DNA of 26,263 nt from the NCBI GenBank assembly GCA_024640445.1, contig JAHEEZ010000004.1, positions 1-26,263 on the forward strand. Reading direction: 5' to 3'. Made by a program: the position numbers and the translations under genes. Of this stretch, positions 14,527-21,418 are shown piece by piece. The notes beneath the pieces were generated by a model. The model worked only from the letters and a program-made list of their open reading frames with translations, was not told where the DNA came from and searched no databases. The stretch is from Acidobacteriota bacterium (lineage in GTDB: Bacteria > Acidobacteriota > Blastocatellia > Pyrinomonadales > Pyrinomonadaceae). Position 1 is the first letter of the stretch. Each line of letters begins with the position of its first letter.

Positions 14527-17352
14527 CTACCTTACCGTTACGCGGACGTCTTTTGAGCCGCAAGAAGACTGGAAGGTGACGGCAAAGACTCCTTTTTCGG
14601 AGGTAACCGAGCGGATCACAAAAACGGCGCGGCCCGCGATCTCCGCGGCCGCCGAATCGACAGTCACGGAAACGTTCTGCGGGCTGGAGGAGACGGCTTT
14701 CAAACTGAACACTCCTGTACTTCCTTCTATGCCGGCGAGGACGCCCGCACTGCCCCCGTTCGATGTGATCACCACCGACTCCTGGCTTAACACTAAAGAG
14801 CACGCTGCCGCCTCTTGCTTGTCTTCAGCGAGCCTTGTTCTTTGCTGGGGAACACGCCGCGGCCGGGTCGTCCCGGGTGTGGTTTCCACGGCGCTGCCTT
14901 CGCCCGGATCGGAAGGTTCGCGTTTGTCATCGGCATCCGCTGCCGGTACCGCATTTTCCGGAACCGGCTGTATCGAACTATCATCGCCGACCGGCTTGGC
15001 CGGATCTGATGTCTTGTCCGGAACCGGCTCGACCACCTCTGCCGCCTTGCCATCATCATCCGCCTTTGGCTCGGCGTCCTCTTTCTCAGACGCGGTGTCC
15101 GCCGCAGTCTTGTCTCCAGACGCGTCTCCGACGGGATCTTTCGTCGCGTTCGCCTGATCGTCTGTCTTCAACTCCGGATCCTCCGATGCGACAGAATCTG
15201 TCGGCAGGACCGTGTCGGCCGGAATCTCTTCTACTTTCGTTTCCTGCGGCAATTCTGTCCCGGCGACTCCGGCATCGATCTTGGCGGCCTCTCCCGGCTT
15301 CGAGGGATCGCCGTTTCCGGTCGTATCTTCGATCACAGAGGTTCTTGAAGGTTCCGGTTTCTCGCCCTCTTTTACAAAACGCGACAAAGTGCTTGGCTCT
15401 TCGTCGACCTCTTTAAGCCTTTCCTCAAGACCATCAAGATTTCCGTTAAGACGATTGTACAGCCCTTCGACGACGATCTTCTTCACGGGATCTTCGCCGC
15501 CGCCCCTGTATCCGGCAATGTAGCTGTCCAGAGCGTCCTTCTGGCGGCCCGCCGTCTCAAGCACGGTCCCCATTCTCCAGTGCGCTGAACGGGACCATGC
15601 CGAATTCCTCGGCAGTATGCTGAGCGCCCGCTTCAAATGGATCTCCGCCTGCTCGTTTTCACCCTGAAGAAAATTCGCCCAGCCACTGAGCTCTTCGATC
15701 CTCCCTCGGAGTACCCTGGCGAGAGTCTGACGCGGAATTTCCGGCACGACTACAAGTGTGCCGCGGACGATTGCAAGCTTTCTGCTTTCATAGAGCTGGT
15801 CGGCAAGAACTGCCGCCACCGGTGCGGGAACATTCAACGACTCGTCAACGCCGGCGACCGCGTCCGCTGTAATCTTCGCGGCCTCAGCCAAAGCGATCCT
15901 CTTATCGAGCAACCGCTCGGCCGCAAACATCTGCCTGTGCGTCTTCATCGGATCGGCGCCCTCAATGAACTGCTCCGCGGCCAAAGCGACATCTTCCGGC
16001 TCGTTTCCTGATTCCAGAACCGTAATAAAATTCAAGAGACGCTTCAATCGTTCCGCACTTTGCGGATCGTCCGCAGACGAAGGCTCATAAATACTTGCCT
16101 GTCGCTCAAGCGCCAGAAGATCTGTGAAGTTATCCGCCTTCTTCTCGACCCGCCCACCGAGCATTGCCTTGAGTTCGCCGCCGGAAACGCTGAAAGTATT
16201 TGTCAGCGCGTCGAACGCGTCGCGAAAGAACCCGGCACTAAGCCGCGCCGCCGCAAGTTCGTATTCAAGCGTTGGGAAATTGCCGAACTGCCTGGCTCCC
16301 AGCAAGATGCGCTCGGCGTCAAGTGGCCGGCCGGTCTCCACAAGACCGCGCGCTAAAGCGATGTGAGCCCATGTGTACCGGGGTTCGACAGCCAGTGCGG
16401 CGTTCGCGTGCGACACGGCCTTTTCGGGCTGGCCGTGCGCCGCGTACCAGTAAGCCGTCCCCACCAGCAAGACGAAGTTCTTTGGATTTACCGCGAGCAG
16501 AGTGTCCTTGGCCGATTCCGCCTCTTCAAGCCGTCCCGCATCGTAAAGCGCAAGGGTCCGCCCGGTGCCCGCACTCGCGTCCGAAGGATCGGCTGAGATG
16601 ATCTCGTCATATAGCCGGACCGCTTCTTCCGGCTTGCCGACCGCTCGTTTTATCTCTGCCAGGCTACGTTTTGATACAAGTGAGGCAGGATCAAGCTCCA
16701 GCGCTTTGGAATATGCCTGTTCCGCGGTGACCAGGTCGAATCCCAGCCGCGAGGCGACTCCAAGGGTTTGGTAGCCGGAAGGGTCCTCCGGTGCTAGCGA
16801 TATCGCCTTTTCAGAAAGCCTGCGGGCATTCTGCGAATCCTCTACGGCGAGGTAAAACGTCGCGATGCCAAGCAACTGGCGCGGGTTCTCACCGACCTTC
16901 TTTTCGATCGTTCCAGCGAATTCGAATCCGGCCTCGCGCAATCCCCCAAAGTACAGACTGTTGGGTATTGTCAGCAGAACTCCCGTAAAGAGCCTGTCCG
17001 AAACAGGCGATGGCGCCTCGGTCAAGGCTAGCCTGAAGAGCCTTAGGCCTTCGTCACGGTCTCCCGATTTGAAGGCTGCTGCCGCAATCTCCGCCCTGGT
17101 CGCGGTAAGAAGCTCACGCGCTGCCAAAACGGGTTCTGAACCAGGATGGTTCTCAAGAAATTCGACCAGCGCTCTCTCCCTCTTGGCTAGATCCTTCTCA
17201 CCTGCGGCGGATTCGAATACAGATTTCGAGTCCTCCTCCTCTTTTTGCACTGCTGAAGCATCCCCGACGGGCGTCGCGGTTGGTTCGGGCTCCTGTGCAA
17301 AAAAGAGGCTGGAAAGCAAAAGGATGGAGAATAATACAACAGAGATTCTCAT
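14527..17352 (-). CDS. Exported TPR protein with acidic linker and C-terminal cysteine-bounded beta domain
   Basis: This 941-residue protein starts with a signal peptide (MRISVVLFSILLLSSLFFA, likely cleaved before QEPEPT). Many TPR-like helical repeats fill about residues 40-660; the clearest motifs are ALELDPAS, IISADPSDASAG, LLAVNPKNF and ALAVEPRYTWAHIALARGL. Between about 670 and 845 lies a linker rich in Asp, Glu, Pro, Ala and Ser, probably disordered. Residues 851-941 form a compact Ser/Val-rich domain that opens with CSLVLSQESV and has a second Cys at 931 (SSCGSKDVRV), so one disulfide could clamp it. The alternating hydrophobic pattern suggests an immunoglobulin- or BACON-like beta-sandwich; that is an inference. 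TPRs bind other proteins, so this is probably a periplasmic or surface scaffold. Function and partners are unknown. Confidence 0.85.
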   Translation of the reverse strand: MRISVVLFSILLLSSLFFAQEPEPTATPVGDASAVQKEEEDSKSVFESAAGEKDLAKRERALVEFLENHPGSEPVLAARELLTATRAEIAAAAFKSGDRDEGLRLFRLALTEAPSPVSDRLFTGVLLTIPNSLYFGGLREAGFEFAGTIEKKVGENPRQLLGIATFYLAVEDSQNARRLSEKAISLAPEDPSGYQTLGVASRLGFDLVTAEQAYSKALELDPASLVSKRSLAEIKRAVGKPEEAVRLYDEIISADPSDASAGTGRTLALYDAGRLEEAESAKDTLLAVNPKNFVLLVGTAYWYAAHGQPEKAVSHANAALAVEPRYTWAHIALARGLVETGRPLDAERILLGARQFGNFPTLEYELAAARLSAGFFRDAFDALTNTFSVSGGELKAMLGGRVEKKADNFTDLLALERQASIYEPSSADDPQSAERLKRLLNFITVLESGNEPEDVALAAEQFIEGADPMKTHRQMFAAERLLDKRIALAEAAKITADAVAGVDESLNVPAPVAAVLADQLYESRKLAIVRGTLVVVPEIPRQTLARVLRGRIEELSGWANFLQGENEQAEIHLKRALSILPRNSAWSRSAHWRMGTVLETAGRQKDALDSYIAGYRGGGEDPVKKIVVEGLYNRLNGNLDGLEERLKEVDEEPSTLSRFVKEGEKPEPSRTSVIEDTTGNGDPSKPGEAAKIDAGVAGTELPQETKVEEIPADTVLPTDSVASEDPELKTDDQANATKDPVGDASGDKTAADTASEKEDAEPKADDDGKAAEVVEPVPDKTSDPAKPVGDDSSIQPVPENAVPAADADDKREPSDPGEGSAVETTPGTTRPRRVPQQRTRLAEDKQEAAACSLVLSQESVVITSNGGSAGVLAGIEGSTGVFSLKAVSSSPQNVSVTVDSAAAEIAGRAVFVIRSVTSEKGVFAVTFQSSCGSKDVRVTVR

Positions 17353-17441
17353 AACTCAGGGCGAGAGACGTAAATGGTTCATTTCGCTAGATGATATCAC
17401 GAAATTGCATTAATCATCCCGCGGTCTTATTCTCATAATCT

Positions 17442-17957
17442 ATGAGCGGGCTTGACGAGGCTTACACCCGGGACATCGACCGCGCCGTTGAGGACGCGAA
17501 AGCCAGGGGCCGTTTTGACCTCGCAGAATACTTCACTCTGCGTGCGACAAATGATGCGGTTCGCGAGAAGGGTGTAGCCTGGCTTTTCGATAGTGTCACC
17601 GGAATAGTCGGCGCATTCAATGACCGCGGAGCCGGCATCGAGATCGAACATACCGATAAGAACAGGTTCAGTTTTGGCGGTTCATCGCTTACGGGTTCCG
17701 CCCTCATCTTTAAGAAAGGTCTAAGAAGCCTTTCCGTCGAAGCGGGATGGACGCAATCGACCGGGGACGGGATAATGCGGGGCGGCGCGCTTGTCTGCGC
17801 GAAGATCTCGCACTTTGGATTTACGAAGCAGAACGAGGAACTACTGCTGCTGAAAGTGGACGGGGTGCCGCAGTGGTTCACAAGAACCGGCGAACGGGAG
17901 CTGGCAACTTTCAGTATTCAAGGCTTCAAACGGCACTTTGAAACGTTCCTTGGCTGA
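17442..17957 (+). CDS. Hypothetical cytoplasmic protein
   Basis: This 171-residue protein has no signal peptide or membrane segment. It starts with a charged helical part (about 1-45, DEAYTRDIDRAVEDAKARGR). A region rich in Gly, Ser and Phe follows (FSFGGSSLTGSALIF, GDGIMRGGALVCAKISHFGF) that reads as beta strands. I recognise no family. A weak promoter (TTGCAT at 17405-17410, 17-bp spacer, TATTCT at 17428-17433) would start the transcript almost at the ATG, so the mRNA may be leaderless. The 89-bp gap upstream is shared with the divergent TPR gene. The downstream zinc-ribbon gene follows after 84 nt but seems to have its own -10 element. Confidence 0.75.
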   Translation: MSGLDEAYTRDIDRAVEDAKARGRFDLAEYFTLRATNDAVREKGVAWLFDSVTGIVGAFNDRGAGIEIEHTDKNRFSFGGSSLTGSALIFKKGLRSLSVEAGWTQSTGDGIMRGGALVCAKISHFGFTKQNEELLLLKVDGVPQWFTRTGERELATFSIQGFKRHFETFLG

Positions 17958-17998
17958 CCGTTCGTGAATCCCTTTTTCGCTTTTCCGTCCCGCTGATG

Positions 17999-18004
17999 TA
18001 AAAT
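17999..18004 (+). promoter_or_regulatory. Possible -10 element (TAAAAT) for the zinc-ribbon gene
   Basis: TAAAAT preceded by TG lies 37 nt before the GTG start at 18042, the same distance as the identical hexamer before the gene at 7094. TTTCGC lies 18 bp upstream of it. Confidence 0.3.
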
Positions 18005-18041
18005 TATGAGATAGCTTACAAGTTGGGGGAATTGACCGATA

Positions 18042-18776
18042 GTGAAGTCCGAATTATCAAACCTTATTGAACTGCAGAAGACCGATACAAAGCTTAGGCA
18101 GTTAAAGGAAAACATAGAGACCGCAACCACGAGGCGTGCTGAACTTCAAGATGAATTTGAACAGCACGCTTCTTCCATTCGAGAGATACAAAATCGGCTG
18201 GCAGCAGCAAAAGAGACGAAAGCCGACCTTGAACGGCAGATAATCGAAGCAAAGACCAGCCACGAACGCGCAGACCGGAACCTGAAGACGGCTCAGGACC
18301 AGAAGCAGTACGAGGCGGCGATGCGCGAGATCGATTCTCTCGACAGACAGATCTCAAAGTTCGAGACAGAGGTGCTTGAACAGCTTGAGATCATAGACGA
18401 AGTCAACGGTGTGCTCGAAGAACGGAAGGAAGAGATAGCGAACCTTGAGAGCGACTGGGAAAAGACCCTTGCCGACTTCGAATCGTCGCTGGCTACCGAC
18501 CGTAAAGAGTTCGACAAGATGAGCAAGGCACGTGATAGAGTGCTTTCAAGTTTGCCGGAACGACTTGCCGCGGTTTACGACCGCCTTGTCAGCCGCAGCC
18601 GTGACGGAATCGCTGTAGCAGAGGTGATCAACGGCGCCTGCAGCGCTTGCTTCATGTCATTGAGAAAACAGATTGTCGTTGAGCTCCGCACAACCAACGA
18701 GATAATCACCTGCGAAAGCTGCACGCGCATCCTTTTCGTCAACAGCGACGAACATCAGGAAGCAACTGCGAGTTAG
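18042..18776 (+). CDS. Coiled-coil protein with C4-type zinc ribbon (DUF164 / zf-RING_7 family)
   Basis: The first 180 or so residues are a long Glu/Lys/Gln-rich coiled coil, probably a helical hairpin. The C-terminus holds a zinc ribbon with CSAC (Cys200, Cys203) and CESC (Cys224, Cys227), giving four ligands. This layout matches the PF02591 family, whose Helicobacter member HP0958/FlgZ acts as a flagellar and RNA-related chaperone; in most bacteria the role is unclear, and nucleic-acid binding is a guess. The start is GTG at 18042, with GGGGGA about 11 nt upstream. It is convergent with the polymerase gene across a repeat-rich gap. Confidence 0.85.
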   Translation: MKSELSNLIELQKTDTKLRQLKENIETATTRRAELQDEFEQHASSIREIQNRLAAAKETKADLERQIIEAKTSHERADRNLKTAQDQKQYEAAMREIDSLDRQISKFETEVLEQLEIIDEVNGVLEERKEEIANLESDWEKTLADFESSLATDRKEFDKMSKARDRVLSSLPERLAAVYDRLVSRSRDGIAVAEVINGACSACFMSLRKQIVVELRTTNEIITCESCTRILFVNSDEHQEATAS

Positions 18777-18814
18777 GTCTTTTGAGACGGTCGTGTCTCC
18801 CGAGTCTCACTGGT

Positions 18815-18974
18815 CACGCAGGGGCAGGTCTTGTACCTGCCCTTTGCACGTATCGGGTCTTTCGAGTCTGACGGGTCTCTCAAGTCATGTAGGGGCAGGT
18901 CTTGTGCCTGCCCAATGCGCGTAACGGGTCTTCGGGTCTGACGGGTCTTCGGGTCTGACGGGTCTTCGGGTCCG
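18815..18974 (+). repeat. Two 71-bp hairpin modules followed by a 17-bp tandem repeat
   Basis: Module 1 starts at 18815 and module 2 at 18886. Each begins with a palindrome: GGGCAGGT-CTTGT-ACCTGCCC (18822-18842, perfect 8-bp stem) and the same with one T-G pair (18893-18913). Each palindrome is followed by acgggtct/cgggtct words. At the end the 17-mer acgggtcttcgggtctg occurs three times head to tail (18924-18940, 18941-18957, 18958-18974, the last with one change). The gggcaggt palindrome resembles a repeat I recall from intergenic DNA of several environmental bacteria. Confidence 0.85.
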
Positions 18975-19040
18975 GGAGTCGGACAAGAGCTCGGCTTAGA
19001 TGCGGGATCACACCCATCACTCATAACTTATCACTCTATT

Positions 19041-19072
19041 CGAGCTTCGCTCGGTGCACGCGGGACGCGTGC
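19041..19072. repeat. Two adjacent three-base-loop hairpins at the polymerase 3' end
   Basis: CGAGC-TTC-GCTCG (19041-19053) and GCACGCG-GGA-CGCGTGC (19056-19072) are both perfect. They begin 20 nt past the polymerase stop (leftward). The GGA loop equals, on the other strand, the TCC loop of the hairpin at 3629-3645 downstream of uvrC. Confidence 0.65.
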
Positions 19073-19091
19073 GTTCCCTCATCTCTCGCCA

Positions 19092-20870
19092 CTAGCTCTT
19101 CGCCCAGTCGTCCGCTATCGAGACGTCGACCTCGATCGGAACATTCCTGACGAAATCGCGGGCCGCCATGACCATCGCTTCAGTCAGTATCTTGGCGGTT
19201 GAACCGGCTTCGGCCTCAGCCGCCTCGACCACGATCTCGTCATGAACGATGTTGACCAGCCTTCCCGAAGTTCCTTTTAATGAACCGTGCAGCAGCGCGA
19301 GGGCGCGTTTCAGGATATCTGCGCTTGTTCCCTGGATCGGCATGTTCTTTCCGTTCCTTTGCGTCGAAGCTACCTGCGATCTTTCGCTCTCGTCGAACCG
19401 GAACCTTGCCATCCTTCCCGATGCTGTTCTTGCAGACCTTTCTTCAACGGCCCTTCGTGCTGCGGAGCGCAGCCATTCGTCGAGTCCTCGATAAGTCGCG
19501 AAGTATCTCCGCAGGATATTCTCCGCCTCGCGGTCCTTGAATCCGGTGATCAGGGCCAGTCTTTGGGCACCGATCCCGTAAACGACGCCGAAGTTCAAAC
19601 GCTTTGCGAATGTCCTCTGATCAGGGGTCACCTCGGAAGGCGTGACGCCGAAAACCTGAGCCGCCGCGGAAGCGTGAAAATCCTCGCCGGATCGAAAGGC
19701 CTGGATGAACCGCTCATCTCCGGAGAATTCAGCCAGAATGCGAAGCTCTATCTGCGAATAGTCGGCGACGATCAGCTTGTGGCCTTTCTCCGCACGGAAA
19801 CATTTCCGGTACTCAGGCCCATGAGGGATCTGCTGAAGATTTGGTTTTGAACAGGAGAACCGCCCGGTAGGGGCGCCTATCTGCCTAAAATCCGCATGGA
19901 TCCGACCCGTTTCGGGATTTACGAACTCGAGTATGTTCTCTCCAAAACTGGTAAGCGATTTCGCCACGCTTCGGTATTCAAGGAGCTTCGCCACGACCGG
20001 ATAATCCTTGGCGAGCGGCTGCAGCTGCCAGGCGCGGGTCGAATCCGGTATCGGAACACCGAGGTTCTTGAGTGCGTCGGCGACCTGAGCCTGAGAATCG
20101 AGGTTGATCTCGGCGGCGCCAAACAATGAAGCCTGCGCAACACCCGCAGAAAGCAAACCCTGCAATTCCGCGGCGATCTCTTCCTGTTCGGCCTTGACCT
20201 TGTCCAACTGCGCCCGCCAGCAATCCCGGTCGATGTAGAAACCGTTCAGTTCCATCCGGGCGATCGGCGTCACACAGTCAAACTCAATTCGCGCCGCGGC
20301 CTCGAGGCCATCTTCCTTCAGCTTCTCGGATAGTTTCTCGCGAAGCGGCACCATTATCGCGGCGTCCTTTGCCGCGTATTCGATCTGCGAGTCAGAGAGG
20401 CTTTCTGCATTCCAGTCCGACACCTGTTCGCTCTTGTCGAGCTCCATTCCGAGAAAGAACGAAACTACCTCGGCGAGGGAATGCCTGCGGTCCTGGTCAC
20501 CGGCCGCGATGAGCTGGCTGGCGAGCATGGTATCAAAGGTACCGCCTACGTCCGCGCCGAGATGATGCCCGACCCACTTGGCGTCGAATTTGGCATTGTG
20601 CGCGATCTTTACCGGCTTTTCCGCCTCAAGGATCTGGCGGAGCGGCTCCAGTTCGGGAATGGTCCGCAGATCACCTTTCTCCGCGAACGGCTTCAGATCG
20701 ATGACGAGAGTGTTTTTACCGTTACTGAGCTGGACAAGCCTCAGCACGCCCTCGTACGGGTCGAGCTCCGTGGTTTCCGTATCGAACCCAAGGTATTCTT
20801 CACCCGACAAAGACTCGCAGGCTTCCTTCAGTCGATCCGGGTCCGTAACTAGCTGAAAATATACTTCCAT
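19092..20870 (-). CDS. Family A DNA polymerase with 3'-5' exonuclease, no 5' nuclease domain
   Basis: The 592-residue enzyme corresponds to the Klenow part of DNA polymerase I. The exonuclease domain (about 1-190) has the full DEDDy set: Asp30 and Glu32 (FDTETTELD), Asp96 (HNAKFDAKW), Tyr165 and Asp169 (YAAKDA), so proofreading should be active. The polymerase domain has motif A VADYSQIELR (Asp370), motif B R419-x3-K423-x3-F427-x3-YG, and motif C VHDEIVVE (Asp544, Glu545). Phe427 favours normal deoxynucleotides over chain terminators. The 5' flap nuclease of classical Pol I is absent, and the protein starts directly at the exonuclease fold, so this is a natural short form and not a truncation. 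A separate full PolA or a stand-alone flap nuclease probably exists elsewhere in the genome. No strong ribosome site precedes the ATG. It is divergent from rng. Confidence 0.93.
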   Translation of the reverse strand: MEVYFQLVTDPDRLKEACESLSGEEYLGFDTETTELDPYEGVLRLVQLSNGKNTLVIDLKPFAEKGDLRTIPELEPLRQILEAEKPVKIAHNAKFDAKWVGHHLGADVGGTFDTMLASQLIAAGDQDRRHSLAEVVSFFLGMELDKSEQVSDWNAESLSDSQIEYAAKDAAIMVPLREKLSEKLKEDGLEAAARIEFDCVTPIARMELNGFYIDRDCWRAQLDKVKAEQEEIAAELQGLLSAGVAQASLFGAAEINLDSQAQVADALKNLGVPIPDSTRAWQLQPLAKDYPVVAKLLEYRSVAKSLTSFGENILEFVNPETGRIHADFRQIGAPTGRFSCSKPNLQQIPHGPEYRKCFRAEKGHKLIVADYSQIELRILAEFSGDERFIQAFRSGEDFHASAAAQVFGVTPSEVTPDQRTFAKRLNFGVVYGIGAQRLALITGFKDREAENILRRYFATYRGLDEWLRSAARRAVEERSARTASGRMARFRFDESERSQVASTQRNGKNMPIQGTSADILKRALALLHGSLKGTSGRLVNIVHDEIVVEAAEAEAGSTAKILTEAMVMAARDFVRNVPIEVDVSIADDWAKS

Positions 20871-20956
20871 ATCGAATTTGCCGAATGCCGGCGAGACCTG
20901 CCGGCCGCGGCACCAACCTCCGGCGGGAACCGAAGCGTATAAGCGGGAATGGATCG

Positions 20957-20962
20957 ATAATA
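20957..20962 (-). promoter_or_regulatory. Possible -10 element (TATTAT) for the polymerase gene
   Basis: Read on the minus strand the hexamer is TATTAT, five of six matches to TATAAT, about 87 nt before the polymerase start codon. TTTAGC lies 18 bp upstream as a weak -35 candidate. Confidence 0.3.
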
Positions 20963-21010
20963 GAGCATAAGCGACAAAAAGCTAAATAGCCCTAAAAACA
21001 AGACTCCCGA

Positions 21011-21039
21011 TTTACGATTTTTATAAAAACCTATATACT
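21011..21039 (+). promoter_or_regulatory. Possible sigma-70-type promoter toward rng
   Basis: TTTACG (21011-21016), a 17-bp spacer and TATACT (21034-21039) match the consensus at four and five positions. Transcription would start near 21046 and give a leader of about 370 nt before rng. A nearer candidate is TTGGTC (21301-21306), 17 bp, TATCTT (21324-21329). Confidence 0.35.
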
Positions 21040-21181
21040 TGTCGGAGTTTGCCGATAAGATTAAGTAATTTACTTTGAAGGCATTCTGAAAGGTTTTTTG
21101 AAGCAGTTTGGTGAATAGAACAAATTTACAGCGGGTTTGCAGCGCTCTTGAAGCAAAAGAACTGTCGCTCCCCGCATTTTG

Positions 21182-21206
21182 AAAGCAAGAAGAAATTGCT
21201 TTTATT
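21182..21206 (+). terminator. Weak terminator-like hairpin in the rng leader region
   Basis: AAAGCAA (21182-21188) pairs with TTGCTTT (21196-21202) across a purine loop, followed by T-A-T-T. The stem is short and AT-rich. If used, it would end a transcript of about 160 nt from the promoter at 21011-21039; otherwise it is only leader structure. Confidence 0.25.
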
Positions 21207-21385
21207 AACGAGATTCCTGCATTTGCAAAACTCAGGCTCTTGCTCAACTTGTCATCCCAGACAATTGAAAGATCTGTAACAAACCGCGAGTTTCAAGGAC
21301 TTGGTCCATAAAGGCTAAAACTGTATCTTCTTGCCGGCTTCGCATTCGGGCGCAGCCACCAGCTTGTTCTCTCCGTTCACCGCCG

Positions 21386-21409
21386 CTCTCGAGAACCCTT
21401 TCAAGAGAG
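21386..21409 (+). promoter_or_regulatory. Hairpin covering the putative rng ribosome site
   Basis: CTCTC (21386-21390) can pair with GAGAG (21405-21409), with a further GAA/TTC pairing inside. GAGAG is the only purine-rich site at the right distance (9 nt) before the ATG at 21419, so this structure could limit translation of rng. Confidence 0.35.
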
Positions 21410-21418
21410 AATTACCAT

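Larger units (their letters stand above)
18777..19091. other. 315-bp convergent gap made of repeats
   Basis: This stretch lies between the 3' ends of the zinc-ribbon gene and the polymerase gene. It holds two 71-bp modules with hairpins, three tandem 17-mers, and two small hairpins near the polymerase stop. A leftward open frame of 83 codons (19024-18773) is only the repeats read through and is rich in Pro, Ser and Asp. I support no gene here. Confidence 0.75.
20871..21418. other. 548-bp AT-rich divergent regulatory region between the polymerase gene and rng
   Basis: This gap is visibly richer in A and T than the rest of the window and carries no convincing gene. It holds possible promoters in both directions, a palindrome (tttttataaaaa, 21018-21029), and several small hairpins: 21038-21059, 21063-21075, 21182-21202 and 21386-21409. 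A larger imperfect stem, GCGGG/CCCGC with inner AGCG/CGCT, lies around 21132-21178. A leftward open frame (21247-20849) overlaps the polymerase start in another frame and has no family features. The region may be a long 5' leader of rng or hold a small RNA. Confidence 0.5.

Noticed and set aside
18815..18974. CRISPR-like array
   Set aside because: Only two 71-bp modules and three adjacent 17-mers exist, with no unique spacers and no cas genes.
18773..19024. 83-codon leftward open frame in the gap after the zinc-ribbon gene
   Set aside because: It is a translation of the tandem repeats and palindromes.
20849..21247. 132-codon leftward open frame upstream of the polymerase
   Set aside because: It overlaps the polymerase start in a different frame and lies in AT-rich non-coding DNA. 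It is not a lost 5' nuclease domain.
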